64,000 nucleotides of DNA. It comes from Montifringilla adamsi. Lineage: Eukaryota; Chordata; Aves; Passeriformes; Passeridae. The stretch lies in the NCBI GenBank assembly GCA_017590115.1, contig JAGGNK010006648.1:286452-350451 (forward strand), given 5' to 3'. Each line of letters opens with the position of its first letter. Position 1 is the first letter of the stretch. Both the position numbers and the translations under genes were made by a program. The notes beneath the pieces are model-generated. The model worked only from the letters and a program-made list of their open reading frames with translations, did no database searches and had not been told where the DNA came from. Shown here one piece after another: positions 13,800-25,020 of this stretch.

Positions 13800-14544
13800 T
13801 GTCCTGGTTTTGGCTGGGATAGAGTTAGTTTTCTTCCTAGTAGCTGGTACAGTGCTGTGTTTTGGATTTGGAGTAAGATTAACATTGATAACACAGAATT
13901 ACAGAATGCCTTGGGTTGGAAGGGACCTTAAAGATCATCTAATTCCATACACACTGCCATGGGCAAGGAACCTTTCACTAGACCAGGCTGCTCAAAGCCC
14001 CAGCCTGGCCTTGAACATCTCCAGGGATGCGGAATCCACAACTTCCCTAGGCAGTCTGTGCCAGTGCCTCGCACTGGTTGCTGAGCTCTGCCTACCTTGA
14101 GCCAAGGACACTTCAAGGTGTCATGCTCTGCCAGCTAGGAGGTGCAGAAGAAGCTGGGAGGGAGCGTGGGCAGGACTGGCCAAAGGGATGTTCCATACCA
14201 TAGAATGCTATGCTCAGTACATAAACTGCAGGAAGTCAGCCAGGAGCCATCAATCTCTGCTCAGGGATGGGGTGGGCATCAGTCAGTGGATGTACTGTAC
14301 ATCACCTGGGGGTTTGGGGATTTAGTTTCTATCTCTCTTTGGTTTTTTCCCTTTTAATTACAATTATCACTATGTAGTTATTGTTGTTATTATATTTTAT
14401 CTCTATTATTAAACTGCTTTTACCTCAACCCACTTACCTTTCTCGTGATTCTCCTCCCCATCCCACTGGGGTTAGAGGGGTGGGGAAATGAGCAAGCAAG
14501 CAGCTGTGTGGTACTGAGTTGCTGGCTGGGGTTAAACCATGACA
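13800..14544 (+). mobile_element. Solo LTR of an avian endogenous retrovirus (ERVL-like), interrupted by CR1
   Basis: The left edge reads TGTCCTGGTTTTGGCTGGG and continues with the GATAGAGTTAGTTTTCTTCC and AGCTGGTACAGTGCTGTGTT phrases typical of a common bird LTR. The right edge ends in GCTGGGGTTAAACCATGACA, giving TG...CA termini. Inside are CCAAAGGGATGTTCCATACC, a degraded TATA-like site near 14216-14225 and an ATTAAA polyadenylation-type hexamer at 14408-14413. A CR1 fragment at about 13894-14070 splits it; without that the LTR is about 570 bases. No gag, pol or env sequence flanks it, so it is a solo LTR left by recombination. The 5-base flanks (ACATC and ACTTG) agree at only three positions, so no target duplication is claimed. 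The family name is from memory of bird repeats. Confidence 0.85.
13894..14070 (-). mobile_element. CR1 LINE 3' fragment nested in the LTR
   Basis: On the plus strand the sequence reads as the reverse complement of a CR1 3' end: AGAATTACAGAATGCC, TTGGGTTGGAAGGGACCTTA, AAGATCATCTAATTCC, CCATGGGCAAGGAACC, GACCAGGCTGCTCAAAGCCC and CAGTGCCTCGCACT. It begins directly after GATAACAC of the LTR. LTR sequence resumes at about 14071 with GGTTGCTGAG and AAGGACACTTC. Only about 180 bases of the element survive, so it is a short 5'-truncated insertion with its own tail reduced to GAATTACAGAAT. Confidence 0.85.
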
Positions 14545-17500
14545 ACTTGCTAGTTCTGGTCTCTAAAGGCTCTCAGCCCTCTACCCAGTGCTCTAATGCA
14601 GACATTCTCTTTGTTTTGATGTCTCAGCTTTCCATCTGTATCAGGAGGATAAAAGCACGGCCCATACTTACAGGGTGTCAAGAGGATAAATACATTAAGT
14701 GGTCCTAAGGCACTCTGGGATTACAGCAACAGATGTAATATCAATTCCTTAAAGCAGTGAAAATGGAGAAGGGGCAATTGAAACTCTAAGGAAAGAGCAA
14801 CTGAGAACATAAAGTTTATTTTTTTTTTTCTAATTTAACTGTGTCTCTGCATCCAGAGGACGCTGCAAAAGAAAAAGGGAAACTTTGCAACACAGCAATA
14901 GCTTGATGATGAAAGGTAAAAAGTGGGGGATGGGCACAGAAGTAAAGGATAATAAGATTCTTAAATGTCAATTCAGTTTAAAACTACTATGAAATGAGAC
15001 AAAAATAGATGTTTGCATTTCTGAATTACAATCTATTCGTAGACACCTCTCTTACCTGCTTACGAACATAACCAGTTGGAAACTCTCCAAGACAATACAG
15101 AAGAAGAAAGGAGTCATGTGAAGAATCCACGCTTCTCAGCAGTGACACAGCTACTAACAAAATGTAAGTATTCAGCAGCCCCATTTAAAACAGTGTGCTT
15201 AATACCTCAGTTAAAGAAGCTTAAAAGAACAAACCTCTAATTCAGAAGCACCCCTCCTAGTAAATTCCAATTCTCTAAGATAGCAAATTGAGGAAATTTG
15301 ATTGAAAAGTAAAATGCAAATTCTTTACTCTCTGTTTTATTTTTGCATCATTTTAGCCTCAGTGATTTTATGTTGTGGTATAGAGACACAACTATATGTG
15401 ATGAAATTATTCCCAGTTAACTGCTTCCACTGTTAACCACTCCATACATTATTTGCAGAGTAAACTGCATGGTTTAAGTTAACATGCTTTGCAGCACATC
15501 CACAACATGGTAGAAATGTGCACACAAGCAACTAATGCATCTCTCTTAATGACTGGTAATTTGTTAAGCTGATGAAACCTACAGCTTATAGTCATCTGTT
15601 CATAATCTTATCTTTATCCATAGCCTATTATTGTCTTGCTTCAGTCTTCTTCATCATAAAAAAAATTAAAAACATTAAACCCTGCTTATTTAATAAAAAA
15701 AAAAAAAAAGTACTTATCAGTCACAACTCAATATAGCGTTACAAATTAATAATTCTGTAGCAGATGATTAGCATACCAATTTCTGCTGGTTTTTACTCCT
15801 TGCAGCAACTCTCAATACATGTCATACACTTTTAAGAATCAACAATAATGTGATCATTTTCTACTGCAGACCTATAATTTGTACCTACAGCAGTACAAAT
15901 TGTACCAGAATGCACATAAAACAGAAGTATGGGGAAATCCACAAAAGAAATAAAAAAGATACAAATTCAGTCTCTGATGCTTTATGACTTGCCAATGTTA
16001 TATGGGAAGAAAGACGTGCAGAAACTAGTTTAATGTATCGTCAAAACTATCCCAGTGGCATTGATTAGAAACAGTAATAAGGGGTTTTCATTCAGCACTC
16101 AGAAGATAGGATTAACCAAAGGAGCTTGAAATGAGGACCAAGTAGATTCAACAGAATCCATGGGTACAGAGTTCGTTCCCTATTAAAACAAGCAATATTT
16201 TTAAACATGACTAATTCTTTTGATTCTGAAAAGTTAATTCTCATCTCCTACATTTAACAACAAAAACATAAAAAACACAAGGAAGCAAAGAAAGAAATAA
16301 AAGAAATGGCAAAGTAGTCTTCCTGTGCTCACGATGACTGTAGGGACTTTTCTGTGACTTGATTAAGGATAACAATAAACAGTGACTGGATGTTCTGTAA
16401 CCCTGTGGAGAGCCTAGCCCTGGCTGCATTACCTGAGCAGTGACAAAGCTACTGGCCAGGGTGCCAAGTTTTGAGAGACAGTATTGAAGATGAGCTGTAG
16501 ATGACTTCTAAAATTCAAACTGGCAGCAAGTCCCTTGAACGTTCACAATCCTTGCTACAGTGGATGCAGTAGTTAAATGAAAAAGGTTTGGATAGCCATG
16601 TGAACTTTGGCCCAGCTCATTAAAGGCAGCAGGAAAGAACAATCATTCCAGTCAAATTTCCAAACAACTGGAAGTTCAGCTATCTATGCTGAATAAATTA
16701 AGCAATTTAAGTTGCTCCTAAGCAGCAAGGGACCGAGCTAGATGGAGATCTGAGTTGATTTAAAGCTAATTTGTGTCAGAAAGTTCTGAAATGGCTTTCA
16801 GTTCAGTGTCTGCAGTAATTTCTATAAAGTGGTATTAAAACTATTAAGTTTCATGTGAGAAGTCTCCAATAGGTTCAGCAAACATTCACTATCTAATAAC
16901 ACACCTTCAGCCATACGAGGTCCCTTTCTCTGTTTGGGAAGAAAACATATATCTTATTTCTGCAAGATTTCTTTGAATACCTTATTTCTGCAAGATATTC
17001 AAAGCAAAGCCCAACATAAACAGCAGAATTCTTCCCTCTGTACACAGTTTTCATAAGTTGCTGAAAGGCTAAGTAACTTTACGATTACAAACACAGAGGA
17101 CCTATAGTATTCCACAATACCTGTGGATACTTGGCTACCCATTAGGAACATCCCAACCATGTGTACAGCAGAACCCTAACAAACCACACTTTACTTTCCA
17201 GAAACTAGAATGCATTCTCCCATCTTTTCTACGCAGGTCTTGCTCTGTGTCAGCAGTGTTTAAATAAACAAATTAGATGCCTCCTTGGACAGCCAGATAA
17301 TGGAGTTACAAGCTCATCCTCTACTCACATGAGAAAGATTATACCCTTTAGATGGGCCTCTTGCAGACCTACTTACCTGGGGGGTAGCAGGAGCAGACAA
17401 AAAGGGACCCTGCTAACCAAGGCCCAACCAAGTGGCTTACTTAAATGAGTCTAGGAATGCAGAATTAAGTAGGAAACGTTACAGTTATTATCCTTATTCA

Positions 17501-20500
17501 AAACTGACAATAAGTCATCGCTTTATGGAAATTCGATACATTCTTGTTTTTAAAGTTAGGGGAGTTGAGACATAGAAGGCTGAAGAAATTTGTTTAATGT
17601 CATCCTCACATCCTCAAAGGATACGAGGAACAGAACCTGAGTCATATGTTTTAAAGAAAGATTTAACTCTGGGAGTACAAGGGTGCAGGGAGAACTGGAG
17701 GGGAGGAATTTGTTTTCCAGCTTGAAATTCTTACTGCACTTCTCCCCTCCAATGACCAGAAACCTCCTCATGTACAAATGAACAAATTGTCCAACAGACC
17801 ACATTACAACAGTTGTGTACAAGTCTGCCTGAGTGATGAATCAACTTGTTGTTTATCCAAAAAAACAGACACAAATGGCTCTCACACCTACCAACAGCTA
17901 GAATTAAAACACTTCCACACTGAAGGAAAACCAAAATAATTTTAAAATCCCCCGCATCTAAAAAAATAAAACCAAAACAACCTAAATAAAATACAGTGTT
18001 AGCAAAGAGTAGTTAGTGAGAGGAACACAGCAAAAAATGCTGTATCCCGTGTCTTACCTATCAAGTTGAAACAGCTTAGACCCTAAAACGAGGTTTGAGG
18101 CCCTCACCACCCGGATTAATCAGTGTTAACTCAGCTCTCAAGCCAACCTCAATATTTTAAATTAAAACTAGTCTCAGGTCTCCAATAACATTTTAATATT
18201 ATTCTGTAATGTCATCACGCTAGTTACAAATGGACTTCATTTACCTCACATTCATTAGGACACCACACTGTTTGAACTCAATATTACCTTTCCTTCTCCT
18301 CCCAGCCAAAACATTGTCATGCTAAAATGTTTTTGTAATAGTTCTCCCCCACTGAGGTGCATGTTTCCATAGGGACACCAACAGTGCTATACCATTTGGA
18401 TAGGAAACTAAAACTAATAGCTGGGACCTTTTCACAGCTTCTCAAATCCCTATCAGAAAAAAAAAAAAAGAATTCTCCAGCTAATGCTACTGAAAACATT
18501 AGCTTTCCCAGAATTCACTGTCTTGCTGGTTTCTCTTGGGTTTTTGATGTGGGTTGTTTGTTTTTTGTTTTTTTTTTTGGTTGGGGGGAGGGGTTGTTTG
18601 TTTGGGATTTTTCTGTTTGGTTTTGGTTGCTTGCTTGCTTTTGGATAGTCTTATTTTCACAGGATTGTACCACAACCATCACCACGCTTATGTCATTAGA
18701 GTGAAAATACAACAGAAGTAAATATCACTATTATCTCAAGAGACAAGCATCCCAGGGTCACTCACTGTCTCTCTTTGTCATTATCCCCTGTGTGAGCAAA
18801 TGGAGACTATCAGATAATGCAGCCAGCGGGAGGGCAACAAAAAGAGAGAAATTTAATGTGTGTCCTTTCCAAAGCTGTTTGTCGTTAGCAATTTTGTTCT
18901 GATTTAAGGGACAAACTGTCCACCCCTTTTAAACCTCAGAGATTAATTTTCAGTTATTTGTAGGGGCAAAGTCTCTTCACATGATTTAACTGTCTGTTCA
19001 ACAGGTTCAGTTAGGCATTAAAGCTTTGTACTTCAAACTAAACAGTGCACTATATTATTTATTCCACTTTGGCATAAATAAGTATGGATTACCTTATGCA
19101 AACCATTCTAAAGTTGTTAGCTGCTTTACAGTATCAAGAGCTTTGACAGCAGCCAGACCCAGAAAATGGACATGCTCCCTCTCTTTTAGTATGACCTGAG
19201 ACTTGAGTAAAAGTAGCCTACATGGCTGCTGTACTGCTGTCTTTATGCTCATTGATAAATGCACAGTATTGGTTTGAATCTACAGAAAAAAAAATATTAA
19301 TTACTCCTGCTCTAAGATTACATTGCACAAATAATTAATGCAGAAAAATATTATCCAGAAGCAGTATTTATCCATTATTGTAATTACAGAGCATTAGGGA
19401 AAAATTTGCTGTATTTGACTTTTTGCTGCTCCTGCTGGACCAGCAAGTTTCCAGACCATGTTTTTCTCTTCTAAACGTATGTTTCAGTAAAAGGAAAATG
19501 CTAGTAGAAAATTTACTTTGAAAGTAAATATTAAAAAACTAAATTTGTATATTTCACTCCACTTAAATTAGATAACTTCTGCTTTTAATTGTAACATTAA
19601 TACACAGGTATTATTCTTATCAGATTTTTTTATTGTTTAAAATTAAAAATTTTTAACAAATAAACCCCATTAAGGATTTTCTTGACCATGCTTAGCTTTT
19701 CCTTAGCTCTTCTTGAAACACATAAGATGAGACTTAATAATCCTGCCATACAGCTCCTAGTAAAATGCATTTTATATTAAAATTAAGCAATAGTAAAAGC
19801 GATCAAGATGTCTACTATGAATGCTTCACTGTATGCAGACTCATTAACCTAAGTTAAATTAATAGAACAAGACAAAATGTAACCATGACCATTGACTGTT
19901 AGCAAAGTTCCCTAGTGACTTTTTGGTATCTTATGCCAGTCATTTCAAAATTTCCATTTTAAGACCACATGAAAGGCTCATTTCATGAGCGATTTTTTTT
20001 TTTAATCATGTTTCATAGAACTTCTTCTTCTATAACCAGTAATATTTTCTGATATATTTTGTGAAATAATTATTGTAATCCTTTCCTCTAATAACAATGA
20101 AGTGAAATCTCCCATAGAAAGACACATGCCCTAATGTTTATATTTAGTGATTACCTTCCTTGACAATTTAGCTGCTATCTGTAGAAACAAAAATCAATAC
20201 TTTATTTCTTCTGCAGAGCAATATCGGCTACTTTGCAATCTTCTCATGTTTGCACATAAATATTCTTGAAGGCAAACTAAATCAATTAACATTTGTAGCT
20301 GTCCATCCAGTCTCTTTGCAAAACATATTATGCACTTAGGATGAATTCAGTGTAAATCATCATCCTAGCCACACAATTAAATACTATAAGCTTCCTTAAC
20401 CCTCAGCTCAGACTTTCCTAATCTCTGAAAGAAAGCAATGCCAGATGGCCATGAACAACTGTTAAGAATCAGAGGGACACAGAGAAATACCTGAAGCTCT

Positions 20501-23500
20501 CAGTAATTCAGTGGAGAAACACCTTCTGTTCCAACTTACTGCTAGGCTCCTCTTAGACAAATTTGCTTTGTACAACTCGTAGGTGATCCTTCCAGGTTAA
20601 CTGATACACATGCTAATAGTTTTCAAAAGCTGTATTTTCTTGCCATGAATTGAATTCACAGACACTGAATTTTTGCTACAACTCAGTTGTAGCAGTTATC
20701 ACAGCAACAGCATGTACAAAGTGCAGAGAGAATCCACTGACTACTGCACTTTTCCATCACTTGAAATATACAATTGTGCATAAATATCTCTGGATACACA
20801 TTGAAATAAATAAAATACATTGTATGTAAAAATAATGTGTGTGATATATAATATTCACATATAATTAGTTGTCAAATCTGTATGAGTTAGCTGCAAGGCT
20901 GAAAGAGGAGTAGAGCTCATTGGCCCATGAGACACAGATTAGGCCCCATTTCTCTGCCTCCAGAAGAAATGACGGAAAAAGATTCCTCTTTTCCTACAGA
21001 AGAACATCCTCCTCTGGGCCAACGCGAAGAATCAACCCAAACAATCGTACCCAGCATGCTGGGATGCCAAAGGGCACCTCCAGCGTTCATTTTCAGAGGA
21101 AGCATCTCACAAGCACCATTTCGTATGGTAACAGTGTGGAAGTGGTCTCCTCATCTCTAAAGACCAGGAGCCTCATTCTGCTTTAAATTGCAGTTCAGGA
21201 AATTTCATATTTAAAAGTGAAGCTTCCCTTTTTAAAAATAAATCACCTTGCATTGCAAAAGATGATAGTCACTGCTCAAGAGCAGGCCACAGCTTCACGT
21301 TTTTGGACTTGGGTTTCTTAACAGAAATTCAGAAGGAAGCAGTGAGAACAGGCAAACCTGGGAATGGAAAAAGCAGGTTAAGAAGAATAATAGGACTGAA
21401 ACAGCAGGGAGTGCTCCAGGGCAGGGCAGGAACAAAGGGCACTGGCAGAGCTGTGTGGGGAGTCCAGCGCTGGGCTAGCAGGAGAGTTCAGGGCAGGAGT
21501 GAGAGATGCTGCAGGTGCACAGCATCAGCAAGGAGCACATACAGAGCCAAACATTCACAATCTCTTGGACAGTCATGGTGGAACTAGTGAAGGTTCCAAG
21601 TATAAAGCCTGATGTGGCAAACTACAGAACACATATAGTGTATTGTGCCTCATTCTAGTTGCATTCCCATGAATCAAAGGATGATGTTGTTCATTTGAAC
21701 ATTGATGAATTTGTTCATCAAACAATAAAATAGTACAGTCAAAAAAAAAAAAAAATGCAGCAAAACTAGAAGAATGTATGGGAACATCATTCTGGCTTGC
21801 AAAATTTGAGTGTAAGACACCTACAGTTAAGAAGGGGAGACTTCTGAGCGATTTAAACCAGGCTGAAGAATCACATCTGTTGTAAACTACTTTGAAAAGT
21901 ACCTGACATCTTGCATTTAGCATTTTTCAATAATCTCTCAGATTCACCAGGGTAGAGCATTAATTTCATTCTGAATAACACAGTTCACATCAAAAAAGGG
22001 CATTTTTAGAATATTGGCTAGAGATGTGATGATAAAGTTTAGTAACAGAAACAAAAGTGACATAAGCTTCACAACAACAGACAAGGTAAGGAGAGTGTGA
22101 AGGGGATTAAGAGGTAAGGGTAAGAACTGAAGAAGCACAGGACACTAGAGAACTGTTCCAGATGGTAGGCTAGTTTTAACCTAAGCAGCAGTGTGTTTGT
22201 ATAAAAGTCCAGTGGGAGCTGAGCAGACAGAGATGAGCACACAGATGAAGTCTGAAATGTTCTTGTGAGTTCAAGGAATGGAAAAAAAGGACTCTGAAGG
22301 TCTGATGCAGAGTCAAGAAAATTGCTGCTTGGGAAGAAGAAAAAAATCAAAGAAATATGTTGCATCTAAGAAGGTGAGGAGTAAGAGACACCTACATAAC
22401 AGATCACAGAGGACATGAGTAATGAGACCAGATAAAAGCTTTTCTAAAACTAGTCACAACATACATATATGAAAAAAATAGTTCAAGGTGTTAAAGTAAT
22501 GCAGCATTGAGTCAAATAGCCAGTTTGATATAAATATGGTGTGTTTAAAATTATTTACTCCAAAAAATACATTTGGCATCTTTCCAGTAGGGCATGAGTA
22601 CAGAAAAAGAAAAAAAAATTAAAATCATAAGTGAACTTTGATCAGATGTTCTTCAGTGATCAGTTCTATCTATTTCAGTAAGATGCCCACAAGTTCAGTA
22701 ATTGCAGCATTTCAGTCTATTACTGATAAAAGCTCACTGTTGCATGAGTGGTTCAACACTGTACCAAATCTCCCAGTAACTCTTGCTCTTAGAGGTTATT
22801 TCAGTAAGTGGGTCAAGATAAACAGACAACCTGCTAGTAAGGCTTCTAATTTGAACAACGATATCTGTACACCAGAGGCAGTTATTAGACTGCTAATGCC
22901 CCTTTTTCCAAAATAATTCCCAGGATGGTGTTTTCATTTATTGATGAAGTTTACTGTATATTTCTGGATCACAACCATGAATGGCTTTGTTCACGTGCCC
23001 AAGCTTTGTAACCACTGGGAAAGAAGTGACCTTTGCTTTCAAACTAAGCAAACCCTTTCATATTGGGTTATATGCATGAATACTCAGTATTTCAATTAGC
23101 CCGTGATTTCCTTAAAAATACTGTACTGAAGGATGCTTAGCTGGCAGAAGACTTAACTTTTTCGCCCTCCCTTCTACCTGACAATACTTTGCTCAAAGTA
23201 GCCATTACGCTTTTAACTTGCTGGCTGAAACATTCATTGTTGCAAGTCCTCACGCCTCTTGGCTGATGGAGGAAAATCAATTTTGATCCCTGAGAAGCAA
23301 GTGCAAGTCTCCAACTTCACACACCAATGTGTACAATTGCAGCTGTAACTGAATCCAGATTCATTCACCATTCCAAGCATTTTACATTTATGCCGAGACC
23401 TTAAGAGGTTGGAACATACATGATTTACTGCTTTTAATTGGACAAATGGGACAGAACTTCCTTCAAATGAAAAAGCACTTTGTCAAATGAAGTTCACACA

Positions 23501-23929
23501 AAGCAAATGAGATTTATGGTGACAATGAAAATATACTTTAAACATTAACCTTCGGCTTTTTGCAAAACAAGTATTATAACAGAATGCAACAATCCAGCCA
23601 CTGCAGGATTTTAATGCTACAATAATTCTGGTCTTCCTTAAAGGGCAACAATTCTGCCCTTTCTTAGATAACCCAGTTCAAAGCACATTAGAATAGCAAG
23701 TCTGAGCAATCAGAAGACAAACTACAGTAACCAGATAGCAATAAAGATATAGAAAGCATGTGCATTTCCCAATAGACACAAGTTTAACACTGAAAATATT
23801 CCAAGCAGGTATGAGAGAGAGGGAGGGGAGGAGAGAACTTACAGTACTGCTTCAAAGATGCACTATACACATAATGCAGCAGTACAGGATACACTAACAG
23901 ATGAAGGCAACTGAAAAGGCAGTACTCAC
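14545..23929. other. Non-coding stretch, TSPAN9 intron downstream of first coding exon
   Basis: This follows the consensus splice donor of the TSPAN9 first coding exon in the direction of transcription (minus strand). No other exon and no recognisable mobile element was found. It holds a 16-base direct repeat with 28-base spacing at 16953-16996, a G/T-rich low-complexity patch at about 18550-18640, A-runs near 15694-15708 and 21740-21754, and AT-rich conserved-looking sequence at about 19.3-20.4 kb. The 20.9-21.6 kb interval is less AT-rich and has overlapping frames on both strands, without any recognised domain. Confidence 0.6.
16953..16996 (+). repeat. Short direct repeat, 16 bases, 28-base period
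   Basis: CTTATTTCTGCAAGAT occurs at 16953-16968 and again at 16981-16996, identical in both copies, separated by TTCTTTGAATAC. This is a small local duplication. No mobile element edges are visible. Confidence 0.85.
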
Positions 23930-23992
23930 CCAAAATATTAAATTGAAAAGGAACATCATGTATTTCAAACAACACAGGCAGCCTCTTGCCAT
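23930..23992 (-). CDS. TSPAN9: Tetraspanin-9, first coding exon (N-terminal 21 codons)
   Basis: Tetraspanin-9 is a four-pass membrane protein of about 239 residues that organises membrane microdomains with integrins and other receptors. The exon encodes MARGCLCCLKYMMFLF followed by NLIFW, which matches the TSPAN9 N-terminus as I know it; the paralogue TSPAN4 starts differently (MARACLQAVKYLMF). Cysteines 5, 7 and 8 lie at the cytosol-membrane junction, the usual tetraspanin palmitoylation region, and residues from about 11 begin TM1. The exon starts at 24009 after a pyrimidine-rich tract and TTTTAG acceptor, leaving 17 bases of 5' UTR before the ATG. It ends in TGG followed by GTGAGTACT, a consensus donor in phase 0. 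The remaining coding exons lie beyond the window's low-coordinate end. The gene call is confident; the transcript structure upstream is not. Confidence 0.93.
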
Positions 23993-24295
23993 GTTGCACT
24001 TCTTAAATTCTAAAAGGAAAACAAAGGATAGATCCAGGTAAAAGACCACGTATTTGCTGCCTTTGGGTGCACTGTATTTTTCACTTTTTACGCCAGTTCC
24101 AGTCCCAGCGCCGGTCCCGGTTCCGACCCCAGTGTGGCTCTGTGTGCGTGATCCAGTTGTACCATAGAAAGCTCCTGCAGTAAAACCTCGACCAAATTGC
24201 CTCCCTGAGGTAGAAGGTTTAGCAAAATCTGAGTCTTTGCTATCCAAAGATGGACTCCGGTGAATTGAAGAATCCTCACTACTTGACTTCTCCAT
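23993..24295 (-). CDS. Candidate in-frame N-terminal extension of TSPAN9 (serine-rich), unproven
   Basis: An ATG at 24295-24293 sits in a strong Kozak context (A at -3, G at +4). It opens 101 codons with no stop that join, in frame, the TSPAN9 start codon at 23992. The first 80 or so residues are polar and Ser/Thr/Gly-rich: MEKSSSEDSSIHRSPSLD, then KPSTSGRQFGRGF, AFYGTTGSRTQSHTG and a GTGTGAGTGTG repeat. I do not recognise a family. The last 20 or so residues translate the splice-acceptor tract and 5' UTR and look hydrophobic. Use of the frame would require a transcript that starts at a nearby promoter and does not use the acceptor at 24010. Against it: a frame this long can occur by chance in 64 kb, and no good splice donor is seen inside. 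It may instead be a non-coding leader or an exon of something else. Confidence 0.25.
24010..24031 (-). promoter_or_regulatory. 3' splice acceptor of TSPAN9 first coding exon
   Basis: Read on the minus strand, CTATCCTTTGTTTTCCTTTT precedes AG, with the exon starting AATTTAAGAAG. The pyrimidine tract is long and the AG is the first one after it. This indicates that at least one non-coding exon lies upstream (at higher coordinates). Confidence 0.75.
24092..24132 (-). repeat. GC-rich hexamer repeat (GGNNCN), about seven units
   Basis: On the minus strand the units read GGGGTC, GGAACC, GGGACC, GGCGCT, GGGACT and GGAACT, then GGC. In the candidate extension frame they give alternating Gly and Thr/Ala/Val. 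Six-base periodicity keeps the frame open whatever the unit number, so it lowers the evidential weight of the open frame here. Confidence 0.8.
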
Positions 24296-24444
24296 GATCT
24301 CTCTTTTCACAGTTGTCAGATTTAATGTATAGCATCTCTCAGCATTAAATGCAGTGCCTTGCAAATGCCACAGTGCGCTAAGAGCTGTCTGTGTTGTGCT
24401 TCTCTTTTTCTTCGTACATAAATCAGATAATCACTGCAGAATTT

Positions 24445-24521
24445 ATTCACTGCATTGTTGCTGGGTTTATTCTTTATAGCAATGTAGGCTGAACTCTGTC
24501 TGTCTGAAGCATGGATTTATA
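24445..24521 (-). promoter_or_regulatory. TATA-like elements upstream of the 24295 ATG
   Basis: On the minus strand there are two TATA-like sites: TATAAAT at 24521-24515 and TATAAAGA at 24478-24471. The second would place a start site near 24445-24455, about 150 bases before the strong-context ATG at 24295. Short upstream frames lie between. The surrounding sequence is AT-rich, so chance matches are plausible. Confidence 0.3.
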
Positions 24522-24699
24522 CATTAATATCCCATGCAAGAGCACACTCATGATTTATCTTGATGAATCAGTTATGCAGAACTTTGATTTTTATTAAAAA
24601 GAGCCATAAGCTCTTTCTCTGCACTCCTAGTCTACAGTCCTCTAATCTATAGGCAGCAGATGGTCCTTGCATCCATTTCCAAAAAGCTTCTGCAGTACA

Positions 24700-25020
24700 C
24701 CTGGGAGACTCTCCTCGAGCCGGAGCACTTTCCTTGCTCTCAGCTTCCCTCTCTGTGTCTCTCTGACTCTCTCTCACACGCTGTCTTTTTTCTTTCCACC
24801 CATTTGCAGTGTCTCATTCAGTAACCCGCTACCGGAGCGCACTCTGTGTTTCACTGCTGTTGCCGTGAAATCATCAGCAACTGCAACCACTGGGCATTTC
24901 CCACAGAAATCCCTGACCTAACTATCGAGTAATAAATCCGCCCTCCTGCTCGCCCCTCCCCTCTGCTTTCCATCGGGCCAGTTAGCAGAAGCCTTCTCCT
25001 CCAGGACACGCCTCCATGAC
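24700..25020 (-). promoter_or_regulatory. CpG-enriched candidate TSPAN9 promoter and 5' UTR exon
   Basis: CpG is clearly enriched here (about 14 in 320 bases) compared with the flanks. On the minus strand two GC boxes occur (GGGCGG at 24943-24938 and GGGGCG at 24956-24951) inside a purine-rich block, followed by TATA-like GATTTATTACTC at 24938-24927. That would put a start site near 24900. A purine-rich leader with GAGAGAGAGTCAGAGAGA follows. It could splice from CCCAG/GTGTAC (exon end 24701) to the acceptor at 24010, an intron of 691 bases. The donor is only fair. The short distance to the first coding exon makes this a good candidate for an internal or main TSPAN9 promoter. A more distal promoter outside the window is equally possible. 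Confidence 0.5.

Noticed and set aside
13732..14100. 122-codon plus-strand frame
   Set aside because: It spans the LTR edge and the nested CR1 and is not a gene.
15876..15901. 9-bp inverted repeat AATTTGTAC / GTACAAATT
   Set aside because: Expected by chance in AT-rich DNA of this length.
20917..21186. Overlapping frames on both strands at 20.9-21.2 kb
   Set aside because: None resembles a known protein and there are no flanking splice signals in a consistent phase.
24296..24364. Further 5' extension of the TSPAN9 frame to 24364
   Set aside because: The first codon there is TTG, not ATG; the first in-frame ATG is at 24295.
24568..24777. 69-codon minus-strand frame in the promoter region
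   Set aside because: Low-complexity Arg/Glu/Ser content from a GAGA-rich leader; more likely 5' UTR than a protein.
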